Assembly: GCF_945859685.1 (NCBI RefSeq)
Contig: NC_079148.1
Coordinates: forward strand, 51,656,421-51,720,420
DNA length: 64,000 nucleotides
Reading direction: 5' to 3'
Source of the DNA: Eupeodes corollae
Taxonomy: Eukaryota > Arthropoda > Insecta > Diptera > Syrphidae
Part shown: piece after piece, positions 42,100-54,182 of the stretch
Layout of the letters: each line of letters starts with the position of its first letter
Numbering within the stretch: the stretch's first letter is position 1
Notes under the pieces: model-generated
The model's input: only the letters and a program-made list of their open reading frames with translations
The model's database searches: none
What the model was told of the DNA's origin: nothing
Program-made: the position numbers and the translations under genes

Positions 42100-44690
42100 T
42101 TGCTGATAGGTAGGTAGAAATGGCGATCTCAAGGCAACCTTTTTGATACCAAAAACTCGTTTGACTTTTGATTGAAAGGGATAGATTGATAGAGAAGCTT
42201 CATAGCCATTATGTTAAAGCCATTTTGACGTATTGAGATAAAAAATTAGGTCTCTAATCATTGTCTCAGAAAGCTCATCTAGTTCTTGAAAGAATGCTTT
42301 TCCAAAGCATTTCATTCTGTTGTTTGCCAAAGCGTGACATTTGCAGAGGAAATGGATTATGGTTTCACTTTCTCTCTGGTCACTACAGCTACGGCAAAAG
42401 GTGTTGTAAGAGATACCCAACTTCTCTGCATGAACTCCTATAGGCCAATGTCCGGTACAAACCGCAACAATCCTGGCTATGTCTTGCATTGGCCTGCATA
42501 GAAGATTGTTTGTACGGGTTTTGTTATAGGTGGGCCATATCTTCCTAGATATAATGCAGTTGGGCAAATTGCTCCACCTTCGGTTTGATTCAGTTTGGTA
42601 GATAGAATAAAGATTTTACCCTTCATAGCACCAAGAGGAATGTTAACCATTTCCGCAAGTGAGCTATGAAAGACCGATCCTTGCCTGGCTAGCTCGTCAG
42701 CCCGTTCATTTCCCACTATAACACTATGGCCCGGAACCCAGATCAGGGTGACACCGAGGTTAATATTCAGGCTTGCAAGCTCATCGCGACATTAGGGACC
42801 AATTTAGATGAGGATATGGCCGAGTTAATGGCTTTGACAGCTGCCTGACTGTCTGTAAAGATAGCGGCGTTTCGGTTTTGGTTTGGGTTTTCTTTTAGTA
42901 TCTTACATGCTTCCCTTATTGCCAGCAGTTCAGCCTGAAAAACGCTAGCTAAGTCAGGAATCCTAAAGGATTTGAATACATTTAGGGACTCAGAAAAGAT
43001 CCCAGAACCAACTCCGCACTCCATCTTTGAGCCTTCAGTAAAGATGGTTGTGTCGAAACCTATCGACGCGATGTCATCCTCCCAATCTTTTCTCGATGGG
43101 AAAATAACCTTAAAACCCTTACTAAGGTTCAAAGTAGGAGTGCAGTAGTCAGTGTCTACCGACAACCAGCTATTTGATTCCTTCAGCCTAATAGCGGTGC
43201 AGGAAACTTTGTATTTAATAAAAAGGTCGATTGGTAGAAGATCTACTACGGCTGTGTACGTCCGTAAAATCATCTTCGACTCAAGTACCCACTTTTTGCA
43301 GAAATTTTTGGTGCAGACGTAGAAGGCAACACAGGTCTTCTTAACCCGTACTTCAATATTTAGTTTCCAGTTTAGTTTAGGGTCGAGTATAGCTCCCAAA
43401 TATTTTGCACTGGAAGACAATGGTAGGATTTGACCGTTGAGTCGAGGTAGCGTGACGTTAGTTTTGGTGCGAAAAAGCAACAGTTCAGTTTTACTTTGGT
43501 TAACTCTTAGTCCACAACTCGTGGCCCAGTTGCTAACTTTCTTCAAAGGTGACTCCGTGATTTCACTAATCACAGAGGTGTACTTTCCTGACACCAATAG
43601 CACCAAATCATCCGCGTAGGCTACCGCCTTCACTCACACTAATTTAACGAGAATTGTATCCATGACCAGAAGCCATAGAAGAGGCGAAAGTACACCACCC
43701 TGGGGTGTTCCCCTACTCATGTGTTTTGTTGCGATTGTATTGCTTAGAGTGGCTCGAATCTTCCTACCACTGAGCATGGAAATAATCCATTCTCGAATGA
43801 AGTCTTCTACACCGAACTTAACGAGCGATTCTTCTATGGATTCTGTAAGGACGTTGTTAAAAGCACCTTCTATGTCTAGGAAGGTGGCAAAGAGTAAAGA
43901 GTAGGAATTCTCTAATATGGTAATCAAGAATGCGCTTCAAGGTTTTAAGCGCAAAAGATGTTAAGCTTATTGGTCTGAAATCCTTCGTGGATTCGTGAAC
44001 TCGCCTACCCACTTTCGCGGTAAAACGCGGAGCTGCCACATCATGCAACTTTTGAAGCATAACTGGCAGTATGCCATCCATGCCTGGGGATTTATATGGA
44101 GAAAAAGTATTGATGGCCACAAAATATTTTCTTTGGTTATAACGGAATTGACTTGCTCCATATGAGCTACGTTTAGCTCTGTGGTTTCAAGCGATTCGGG
44201 GTTATCACTCTCGCAACCCGGAAAGTGCGTCTTCATCAGTAGCTCAACAGATTCGGCTGGAGAGGCTGTCCAGGTTCCATCAGTCTTTTTTAGAAATGAA
44301 GGATTACAATGTTCCTTCGATAAAACTTTGCTGAGCCTTGCGGAGTCCTTCATGTCTTCGATTGATTGACAGTATTCTCTCTAGCCTTGTCTTTTGGCTG
44401 ATGACAGGGCTTGCTTGTAAATTTTAAGAGAGTCTTTATACGGTTGTTAAAACTTATGTTTGTGGCAGATATTGAAAATTGTCCTCGTCATTTTCCTAAG
44501 ACTCGATAGTTCTTTATTCCACCACGAAGGAAGGGTTTTACGGCTATATTTAACTGGGCAAGAGACTCTAAAAGCTTTACTTATAGAAGTTTCAAAGATT
44601 TTCACCTTTGATTCAAGGTCTCCTATCGATTCAGTAAGTTGCTTTGTTTGGAAAAATATTGCTGATAAAATCTGTAATTTCTAGAATAAT
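42100..44690 (-). mobile_element. LOA/I-type LINE M, 5'-truncated
   Basis: Minus-strand LINE with RT and RNase H, different in sequence from element L. It starts in the pre-RT region (SWWNKELSSLRKMTR-like, about 44490-44540) and ends after the ORF2 stop at 42214 with a short 3' UTR containing TAGGTAGGTAG near 42108. No tail or target duplication was identified. Confidence 0.8.
42214..44690 (-). pseudogene. RT-RNase H polyprotein of LINE M, broken
   Basis: In order: linker (44690-44360), SPAESVELLMKTHFPGCES, YKSPGMDGILPVMLQKL (about 44050-44105), FLDIEGAFNNV (about 43845-43880), SRGTPQGGVLSPLLWLL (about 43675-43725), an in-frame TGA at 43634-43636, AYADDLVLLVSGK (about 43580-43620), KYLGAILDPKLNWKLN, then RNase H. 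The first RNase H catalytic block reads FTEGSK where TDGSK is usual (Asp to Glu). VFQAELLAIREA and IFTDSQAAVKAI follow, then MGNERADELARQG and the Cys-rich NTFCRSCSDQRE. Frameshifts lie near 42720-42770 and 42500-42570. The product cannot be made in one piece. Confidence 0.85.
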
Positions 44691-45369
44691 TAATACTGAT
44701 GGAAAATGTGTAGGGTAAAATCACTACCTTATTGCTAAGAGCGATTCTCAAATATTTCATATTTCGCTAAAATATAAATAATTATATAAAAACATTAATT
44801 TTACTACTAGAATTATGTTCTTGAATCTTATTTATATTTAGATCATTATTCTGGCTGCTGGAATATACTTCTTTGAGTGTTGCTACTAGCTACTCAGCTC
44901 TTATAATAAATCTAAGAGATTTGTTCTTCTATAATGTATAATATAAATTTAATATAATTTTGATATAAATTTCTGCCAGCATTTCACATCCAACATTAAT
45001 TTTTTTTAAATCATCTGCTGAAATTTTTCAAATTCTACAATCTGACACCTCGAATTCAGTTTTTATAATATTTAGTTTCCTATGTGCACTTTAAATTTTT
45101 GTTTCTTGATCTGCTCTTAAAATTTCTATCAACTAATACCTACTAAAATTTAACTGCTAGCATTAAAGTCCAGGAAAGTAAGAGTAATTTTATATTCATT
45201 ACACTCTGTGAAAAGTTATCCTTTTTTGGACCGGAGTTAAAATATTTTAGGTAAGTTTTAAAAATGGCCCAAATATACCATTCTTGCAAATTACTCCAAA
45301 ACAATTTTATTTTTGAAAAACACTGTATTCACACATTGTAACTCATGAAGTTCTGCACGAAAATCATTC
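44691..45369. other. Unassigned AT-rich DNA
   Basis: Nothing recognised. Confidence 0.4.
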
Positions 45370-45815
45370 ATACTTACTTAGGTGCTCAGACCTGTTAAGT
45401 CCCTTGGAAACCCATTTAAATGGCATAGGGCCTTTATTACGCCTACGTGCCATCGTGTACGGTTTCCGGAGATGTGTTTCAGCTCCCTCAAACTCTTGCC
45501 TAATGACGCTGATTCCGCTTCGACTATCCTGCATCATGCAAATGCAGTCGTTACCTTTTCGAAGCGTATGTCCAATCCATTGCCACTAACGCCTTTGTAT
45601 TAAAGATTCTATAGGTCCTTCTATGTCCTTCTATGAAGGACTTCATTTGATATGCGCTTTGGCCAAAAAATCCTTAGGATGTTACGAAGACATCTATTCA
45701 CGAAGGTTTTCAGCTTTCTCGTAATGGCTGAAGTAACCTTCCAAGTGCTGCACCCATAAAGAAGCAATGATTCGACATTTGTGCGAAACAGTCGAAGCTT
45801 TGTTCTTAAGCTGAT
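45370..45815 (-). mobile_element. LINE RT C-terminal fragment (P)
   Basis: Minus-strand pieces: NVESLLLYGCSTWKVTSAIT (about 45720-45785), KLKTFVNRCLRNILRIFWPK and RISNEVLHRRT (about 45640-45715), then degraded sequence with SGNGLDIRFEK and LGKSLRELKHI, ending TRWHVGVIKALCHLNG. The block order matches the C-terminal domain of RTE/CR1-like arthropod LINEs with a FVNRCLR motif. The clade is uncertain. There is no RT catalytic region and no tail. Confidence 0.6.
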
Positions 45816-47689
45816 AGAGTTATGTTCATATGTATCTGATGCTATAATACATCTTTTAATTCAATTACACTGTCGAAGCCTAATATCAAGTCGAAATCTA
45901 ATATCAAGTCTGTTAGAATGTACCCCCTTTAAAATAGTTGGAATATTGCAAGATATCTTGTCTATAGAATCCAGCTTTAAGAATCTATAGGTTATACTTT
46001 AACTGCTATAGAACTATCAATCATCTATCTTACTATAACTGCTTAACCCAAAGATCTAAAAATTCCCTTCAAAGCTCTAGAATTTAGCGACTCAAACCTT
46101 AAAAACTCAAATAAAATTGTAACCATCTTTGTATTTGTTGTTACCCCTAAAGACAAAATTGCATACTTAATAAATCCGACACTTTATACCACAGATAAGT
46201 TAAGTTGTGTTTGTGGTGGAAAAACCATCCATTTTTTTCAAGCAAACAATCATCAACTTTACTAAGTATTCTAGCACGTACTTCCAACAGAACAGCCCGA
46301 GTAGGATCCACTCTGAAGACCTTACTATCAACATGAGACATACTCATGCAAACCCCAAGCATCATGGTTCATTCCATTAATTTGTATGCTTAACCTAGCT
46401 CAGGTATAGAGATAAACCATTTGCTAATTATTTTTACTATAACTCTACTTACATTAACTTATTTATTGTTAAGAAATTACTAACGGATCTAATGACGTGT
46501 GCAAAACACTGGGGCGGGATAGAATGGGGATGCTGATGCTGACTGACTGTCTTGATCTCGGGTTGCAATATTATTCTTGGCTGGATTCGAATTTCGCACT
46601 TAAACAGCAATTCGCTTGTTCTTAAGACGACGATGACGATGATGATTATGCAAGAACAACCTATTGGATACATTGTTGTCCACAGTCGCTGCCGAGCCGT
46701 CCTCATTGCTAACTTCATCATCAGAAGCTTGAACCGCACCAATATAAGTCTGGGTTGATGCAGTGTGTTCGTGCGTTGTATATGAGTGAATGCTTCAAGC
46801 CAAAAGTGAACACAATCCGTTCGGTTTGTTTATGCGGTCGACGATTTTTCAGATCGAGTAACTCAATTAAAATATTTTTTCTTGTTTAATTTTTAATATA
46901 AAATCGATCGATCTATTTAAATATTTATCTTTTAGTTGAATTGAGTGGGGTTTGGTTTCCGCCACAAGGAACAATTTCCATCTCTCTCTACCGATTGAAT
47001 GGAATGACGCAACTTATTGATCGTGTTGATGGTTTTGAAAAAAAAAAAAATAAATATTATAAACCATTAAAATCAGATCGCATTGCAAATAATGTTAACA
47101 TATGCTTAAATAATAATAACTACTAATTTTGAACGTTGTAATTTTGTGGTATGGCGTATGGCGTATGGTTTGGTTGGCTATATGGTATTCCATATTCCAT
47201 TAGTCCTACAATTAATATACCTTAAGTAGGTAATCTATCGATAACAGAGAGTGCAGAATTTCTTTGAATATTGTGTTCGATCTCAAAGCAAGCAGCTAAT
47301 TCGATGTGTGAATGTTGATAGCTACGCTTGATTTAGATTTCGCAATGTGGTGGTGGTGGTATAGTGGCAACAACAGCAGCAACAGCGGTGGCAACGGTGC
47401 AACGGGTGGCGGCAACTTGGCGGCTTCAGTGAATTAAATGATTCATTAAAGAATACAACATTTTATGAGTAATAAAAGTAAATAGGTAGAATACGAGAAA
47501 TTTAGCTTCCCAGAGGGTTTCTAATAGAGACTGGTATATTTTGACAAACAAACAAACCGTTAAACCTGCAATTGTTTGAGGAGGGCATCTTCAATAATAA
47601 GATTAAACTAGGATAATTCTTTGCTCAAAATTTGATGTTTAAGTGTTAGAGTCGATATACTGTATGGGTCATAATCTCACTTACGTACT
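45816..47689. other. Unassigned non-coding stretch
   Basis: No gene. 46440-47060 and 47150-47430 are compositionally complex, including GTGGTGGTGGTGG at 47347 and a CAACAGCAGCAACAGCGGTGG tract near 47370. They could be conserved regulatory DNA or untranslated exon sequence, with no direct proof. Confidence 0.35.
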
Positions 47690-48475
47690 TCGTCAGCCTT
47701 GCCAATGACTCCGTCATCTCTGCAAGGACTGCTATCCGGTCCGGGCCTCGTCCAACATGGTTCTTTAACTTTTCCTGTAGTTGGCCGACCCTATCCAGTT
47801 ACACATGCATGTGACTTTATCAGATTACTGGTATTAATTCGTGAAAGTTTTAACTCTTCCAGAATTGTCCTTTCTCACATATGGGTCTAACTGTATTCAG
47901 GGGTCTTTTACACAGCACCTATGTATGTCGCGGATCTTTAAGTAAGTACTTGTAGGACTATAGTCTTATACAGCAGCAGTTGGGAATTTATGATGAAATA
48001 TTTGGATTGAAGGAGTCTTTACATAAGCTATCGTGGGTTCTTTGGTCTTTGAGAAGACAACCTCGTATTTCTTCCGGTGTGTGATTTTTGGCCATTACAA
48101 TTGATTCAACGTAAGTTATTGGTTGGACTACTAGTGACCACCAACGTTTACAGTAAAAAAGCTACCATGTGCTTTGTTTTTCCCTCATTTGTATGTAGCC
48201 CCAGGTTTTTTGAAGCTCGCTTGCTCCATCAGGATAATTGAGTTCTGTACAGCTTGTTAGCTTCTTTCAAAGATATATTATGTAAATGTAGGCGTAGGCC
48301 AGGCCAGTAGTTATGTGGACTTGTTGTAGACCATTGTCCCTCTTATAGATGATTTAGAGTCTTGACTTGCTTCTTCAACGACAAGTTGAAGAGGAGGTCA
48401 TTCCCCTGTCAGAGTCCTAGATATCAATCCGGATACCTTGACTTGGCTTGAAACGTTTGTTCTAGTTTTTTAACA
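47690..48475 (-). mobile_element. Degraded RTE-type LINE fragment (Q)
   Basis: Minus-strand pieces: LLFNLSLKKQVKTLN (about 48345-48405; equivalent to the block after the QGD motif), KNLGLHTNEGKTKHMVAF (about 48165-48220), IRGCLLKDQRTHDSLCKDSF, LLLYKT and, near the end, GPDSSPCRDDGVIGKADEV (about 47695-47750). It is heavily mutated with internal deletions and ends 8 bp before mariner B. Confidence 0.5.
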
Positions 48476-48483
48476 TAGTTTTA

Positions 48484-49608
48484 AAGGGTGATTTTTTTAA
48501 ACTGTTGACGCACGTTTCGTATTTTGTTTCATTGTCAAAAATCTTCAGTTTGGTCTATAATTTAACTATGAATCGTTTTACAAACGAACAACGTTTGAAA
48601 ATTATTGAATTTTAATATCGATATGCGTGCTCTGTTAAGAAAGTTCATCGCGGGCCTCTTCCATTTTATGGCCATTTTAATCTACCCACTGAAACGGATA
48701 TTCTGGCTATTGTGACTAAATTTCGCTCAAAATGTACATTGTTGGACATTAAACCATCAACACGCTTACGTAGAGTGCGAACTTAAGAAAATATCACAAC
48801 TGTATCCGCCAGTCTTATGGATGACCATTAAGTATCAATTCGTCGTTTGCAGTAATTTAGCCTCAACAACGTGGAAAATTTTGCGGAAGGATTTAGGTGT
48901 GATGCCTTTCAAAGCTGGTGCAAGAATTGAAGCCAAACGATCTACTGTAAAACGTACAATTTTTTGTTGGATGGGCTCTTGGAAAGTTGGCCGTGTTCAG
49001 AGACGAAGCTCCTTTTTGGCTGAATGAGTACGTAAATAAGCAGAATTGTCGATTTTTGAGTGAATATCCAGTGAATAGCCAGAAGCATTGCAAGAGCTAC
49101 CAATGCGTCCAGAAAAAGTCACAGTTAGGTGCGGTTTATGTGCTGGTGGCATCGTTGGACCGTACGTCTTCAAAGATGATGCAAATCGTAACGTTACTGT
49201 GAACCGTGAGATGATGGACTTATTGAGATGCGAGTTCAGTGAACATATTATTTCACGTTCGGGACCGGTCAATAGGCCGCGTAGATCGTGCGTTTTAACG
49301 CGTTTAGACTATTTTTCGAGGGCCTATGTTAAAGCTCATGTCTATACAAACAAGCCCGCTTCAATTGACGCATTGGAAGACAATATTGAATCATTTATTC
49401 GTGAGATGGCGGCCGAAATGTTGAAAAGAGTATTGGATTGAGCGGATGAACCATTTGAGGAGCAGTCAAGGTAACATTAGCATGAAATAATTTTCAAACA
49501 TTGAAATTATCTGGACCGTACTATCGATTGAAATAAAGATTTCATGCATTTTTCTGAATGTGTTATTTTTTTGAAAAATTTGTCTATAGCTTTTAAAAAA
49601 TCACCCTT
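48484..49608 (+). mobile_element. Mariner-like transposon B with both inverted repeats
   Basis: 1125 bp bounded by inverted repeats: AAGGGTGATTTTTTTAAA on the left and the complement AAGGGTGATTTTTTAAAAG on the right. TA dinucleotides sit at 48482-48483 and 49609-49610, the expected mariner target duplication. Copy A at 7.6-8.7 kb is the same family. The element is shorter than the usual ~1.3 kb because of an internal deletion in the transposase. Confidence 0.92.
48568..49530 (+). pseudogene. Mariner transposase, decayed
   Basis: Starts MNRFTNEQRLKIIEF at 48568-48612, then a TAA. The N-terminal helix-turn-helix region follows with HRGPLPFYGHFNLPTETDIL. Stops and shifts occur before the longest open piece at 49088-49441: LPMRPEKVTVRCGLCAGGIV, GPYVFKDDANRNVTVN, IISRSGPVNRPRRSCVLTRL (the WPPRSCDLTPLD block, with the catalytic Asp changed) and AEMLKRVLD. 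The QQDGA segment with the second catalytic Asp is deleted between NREM and MDLLRCEF. The product cannot be catalytic. Confidence 0.85.
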
Positions 49609-49610
49609 TA

Positions 49611-51352
49611 TAAGTATATTTGGGATTGATTATACTTGTGTATTACAAATATTATGTGTCAAAATGTTGTATTAAAAAGTTCTGTAAGGTTTTAAACGTT
49701 AAACTATCATGCGTTTTTCTATATTGATTTATAGCTTCCTGAAGGAATAGTTTTCAAACTAGCTGTCACATACTAATAAAGTTTGTTTAATAGTTTAATG
49801 CAAAAACTCAAACCAGAACTAAGTTTACTAAGCGAACAAATTTCTTTTTTGAATTTGCACTATTTTGCCTTTATATTTAGAGATGAAACTCTAAAGGGGT
49901 CAAGGGGTAAATAAGCCAAATTTTCATCTTTTGGAGTGAGACCAATCCCTGGCGTCTTTTCACTTAAATCCATATCCTAAAATAAGTACAAAATTGGTCA
50001 CAAACCCCAAAAACTAAAAAAAAAAAATAGCCAAAAACCCAAAGAAATTTCAGGTGTCGTAACGCCCAAGGAAAATTTTAAATCAAAAAGCCTAAATTGT
50101 TAGTTATCTATTTGCCCAAAAGAATTTTTAATTTCGAATTTGAGTGTTATGACTTAGCCTTGTGACATTTACGTAATGGAGGGCCATGGTGCCCCGTACA
50201 ACCCTCCTACTAACTATAAGATTATGGATAGGTGCGAAGCCGGGTGTATAAATTGTTTCCTCGCATTTAAAAAGAATTTAGATTTATAGAAACTTTGAAT
50301 GCCCACAACCTTGCACCTATCCTAACCAAACCCTATAGTGAGCACAAGCAGGCTGGTTCAAGAGGAACATCAAATCAAACGATCTAAATTTTTTTGTTTA
50401 ATGTTTTTGCGTTTGGGCGATACAATTGAAAACCCAAAAGAAACAATGATTTTTCCAGAATAACCAAATATTGAAGCACATGACATCTTTAGTGCGATAT
50501 GTCAATTAGTAATTTTAAAAATTGGTTTTGAGCTTTGTGGCGTTTTGCACTATAGAGCCATTTTTTGGCGATACGACATTTTTAGTATCTTTGCCTTATT
50601 TTATTTGACAATAACACTGAGCACTTCTTTTTATTTGAAATTTCAAGAACTCCAAAAAGTTTTGTTTTCCAAACCGTACAACAACAAAATGTGCTTACAA
50701 TTGATTTTGGGTGCTTTGACATTTTTAATTTGGGTGATACTGTTTTGGAAGAAATGACATAAAGCCACAGTCAGGCTATTAAATCCCTTGGTGTTTGGAA
50801 AGCAGTACAAACATTTTTCTTGAATGGTGAACTCTTCAAGAAAATTGATCGTATTTTTCTATTAATCACGTGAATTTAAATAATTTTGAGAAAATATGGT
50901 TTAACGAGTTACAAATCTGAAGAAATGATCCTGCGGACTATTAAACTATACCCAACAGAGAAAACAGCAACTATTTTTCATTAATAAGCCAACATTCGAT
51001 AGACTATTGATGAAATAATAGCGGGTATGCTCGGAAAATCCGTACAAAATTATATTGCCAGATGTCGTTCATAAAGCGCAGTCTCGCATGTCATATGTTA
51101 GAAAATGTTATTAAATCCGATAAGATAATCTTTCAAATGGCCAAAATGGCTGGCTTGTGATCAGTAAACCATTCTAATCTCACTAGTCTTCCGCGGATCT
51201 GTTAATGGCTTCTAAGTTCGGACCGTAGCATAAAGATTGCTTGAATCATATTGAGTCAAATAATTGCATCATTTTCGGATTCTTAGTGTTACATCAGTGC
51301 TTCAAAGGTATAAATTATAGTTCGTCAAAATCCATGTCTTCAATATCAAACT
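49611..51352. other. Unassigned DNA
   Basis: No gene recognised. 50160-50350 has a slightly GC-richer patch (ATGGAGGGCCATGGTGCCCC). A 70-codon hydrophobic frame at 50545-50757 has no supporting motif. Confidence 0.4.
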
Positions 51353-51986
51353 AAAAAAGAGGCTGGGATCCGACAAACACTAATAACTTCCCATTCCGTC
51401 TATCGATTTGTCTGATTAAAAGTTTGTCTATATGCACTCGTATCAATTTTTACCAAATTTGCGCACTATTTTTTATTTTTTTTTTTATTTTATTTTTATG
51501 AAAAAACCGACTGTTGGATTTTTATATAAAAATTACTGAATATCAAAAACAATATTTTCTGTGAAATAAAATAAGTTTGAAGACAATATTTCAAATTTTT
51601 GAAAATATTTTTTTACCAACTTTTGTTAAATTTTGCTTAGGTTTTTATTTTTTGTACAAAAACTGTCAACTCGATTATTTTCTAAATTTGACTGAATATT
51701 AACAACAATATTTTTAAAAGATAAAAGTAAATTAAAGCCATTATCTCAAAGTTTTGAAAAGATATTTGGGTCGAAAATCAATTTTTACCAACTTGTTTAA
51801 TTTTTTTTGGTTTTAATTTTTGTAAAAAAAACTGTCAATTCGATTTTTCTCAACATTTTTGAGAATGTTGAAAACAATATTTTTTATAAGACAAAATAAG
51901 TTTGAAACCTAAATTCTAAGATTTTAAAAAGATATTTGAATCGATATTCAATTTTTACCAATGTTTGTAATGTTTTTTTAAAATTT
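51353..51986 (-). repeat. Repeat R host copy R4, first piece
   Basis: Minus orientation, starting at the GAGGCTGGGAT end and running through core units until a second R copy (51987-53049) interrupts it. The sequence resumes without loss at 53050. Confidence 0.85.
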
Positions 51987-53049
51987 TTATTAATTTCCCA
52001 TAGGAAGTTATTGTAATGGATCCAAATTGTCAAATTGAAAATTTTGACATTTCTCGACGTTCCAAGGTCCTTAGAGTCGAAATAAAAGATTTTTAGAAAG
52101 ATGTCTGTGCGTGCGTGTGTACGTACGTTTGTACGTCCGTAGGTTCGTACCTTCGCGACGTTTTTTTCGTCATCCATAGCTCAAGAACCAGAAGAGATAT
52201 CGACTTCAAATAATTTTTGTATACAGATAATAAGGCAGAAAGATGTAGAAAGGGCTCTCAAGAAAATTGCGTGGGTGGTTTTTTAACTCTAAATATCTTA
52301 CGAACTAAAAGAGCTAGAGACTTGAATTAAATTTAATATAATAAATTGTAACGTGATATCAAACAAGTATACTTTAAAAAAAAAAAACCCATTCAACGGT
52401 TTTTTTTTATAAATCAAAAAAACTGAAAAAGAAAATTTGTCACCTCCAAAATTTTACGACTAAAATATGATTTCATCTCCAAAACAATTTTGTGCAACGA
52501 AGAATAATGTTTTTGACATCTCATACAATTTTGAGAAAAATCGAATTGACAGTTTTTTTTTTATAAAAACTAAAAATCTAAAAAAAACATTACTCAAAGT
52601 TAGTAAAAATTGAATATCGACTCAAATATCTTATCAAAAGCTTGAAATTTAGGCTTCAAACTTATTTTCTCTTATAAGAAATATTGTTTTCAACATTCTG
52701 AAAAATGTTGAGAAAAATCGAATTGACAATTTTTTGTACAAAAAATTAAAAACCAAAAAACCATTAAACAAAGGTTGGTAAAAATTGATTTTCGACTCAA
52801 ATATTTTCTTAAAAATTTGAAATATTGGCTTCAAACTTATTTTATTTCACAGAAAATATTGTTTTCGATATTCAGTAATTTTTATATAAAACCCAACAGT
52901 CCGTTTTTTTGATAAAAACATAAATCTACATACATAGTACGCAAATTTGGTAAAAATTGATGCGAGTACATATAGACAAACTTTTAAGCAAGACAAATCG
53001 ACGGACGGGATGGGAAGTTATCAGTGTGGGTCTCATCCCAGCCTCTTTT
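51987..53049 (+). repeat. Repeat R copy R4b, inserted into R4 in opposite orientation
   Basis: Complete copy from the hairpin end (AATTTCCCATAGGAAGTT) to GGGTCTCATCCCAGCCTC plus T run. Joining 51986 to about 53050 restores the R4 core (TTTTTATT then TTATAAAAAAAACTG), again a T/T junction with no target duplication. Being inside another R, it marks a later round of movement. Confidence 0.85.
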
Positions 53050-53494
53050 TTTTATAAAAAAAACTGTCAATTCGATTTTTCTCAAAATTGTATGAGATGT
53101 CAAAAACATTATTCTTCGTTGCATAAAATTGTTTTGCAGATAAAATCATATTTAGTCGTAAAATTTTAAAGGTGACAATTTTTTTTCAATTTTTTTGATT
53201 TAAAAAAAAAAAACCGTTGAATGGATTTTTTTAAAAAAGTATACTTGTTTGATATCACTTTACAATTTATTATATTAAATTTAATTCAAGTCTCTAGCTC
53301 TTTTAGTTCGTAAGATATTTAGAGTTAAAAAACCACCCACGCAATTTTCTTGAGAGCCCTTTCTACATCTTTCTGCCTTATTATCTGTATAAAAAAATTA
53401 TTTGAAGTCGATATCTCTTCTGGTTCTTGAGCTATGGAGGACGAAAAAAACGAACGTACGTACACACGACGCACAGACATCTTTCTAAAAATCT
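53050..53494 (-). repeat. Repeat R host copy R4, second piece
   Basis: Continues R4 from the core through the CGTACG-rich tract to CATCTTTCTAAAAATCT at 53494, where a 4-kb insert begins. The last outer part of the same copy is at 57487-57532. Confidence 0.85.
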
Positions 53495-53522
53495 GAAATC
53501 TGGCTGAATGCTTAAATGCCCC

Positions 53523-54173
53523 TCAGACCACTTTTTCGGGAAACTGAGTTAAAGATGCAGTTATACTAATTCGTATGTTCTCTTTCGTTTGGTGCTATTC
53601 CCGTTGCTCTACCTCTATTATTAATAAAGTTACAGAAACCAGTTTTGCTCCATAGACCACATATTTTCGGTTATGTTCGTGCTTTTTTGCCGCATATCCA
53701 AAATTTGTACGAGGTGGGGCAGTTTTTCTATTAAAGTTTTAAGAACAGACGCTTAACGCTTAAATTCCTCATATCCACATGAGATGGCATATAGAGCATG
53801 AAACCTCTCACAATCTAATGAAACCAAGTGACATTTTTCCTGCTTATGTGCCCTATATCCTTGAACAAAAGTGCAATCAGCTGGAGAAGCATAAATAGGA
53901 GTAACATTTTCGAGATCACTTATTTATTATGCTGTCTAAAATTAATTAAATATTTATTGATTATTTTTCGACGCTTCAATTCTGGTTTTGATAGTTTTCA
54001 GGGCTGATTAAGTAATATGTGTGTGCTGTGTTTATAAGGATAATTTCTCAAAAAAGGCCACAATACTTTTTTTTATATTTTTTAAAAAATAAAAACGAAT
54101 TAAAAATAATGGGAACAAAATATTTTTAATAAGACTATTTCTATATCTTCAGGTTCACAAACTATATAAATGC
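53523..54173. other. Interior of the inverted-repeat insert, left part
   Basis: Non-coding, no recognised repeat; continuous with 56747-57461 once LINE A copy 4 is removed. Confidence 0.5.
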
Positions 54174-54182
54174 ATTTAGAGT

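Noticed and set aside
50545..50757. 70-codon hydrophobic frame as a membrane protein
   Set aside because: AT-rich DNA gives Phe/Leu/Ile-rich frames by chance; no homology or gene context.
51884..52177. Open frames across repeat R (for example with NVRTHARTDIFLKIFYFDS)
   Set aside because: The same frame recurs at each R copy only because the conserved block happens to be open; no start context, no codon-like substitution pattern and frames break in other copies.
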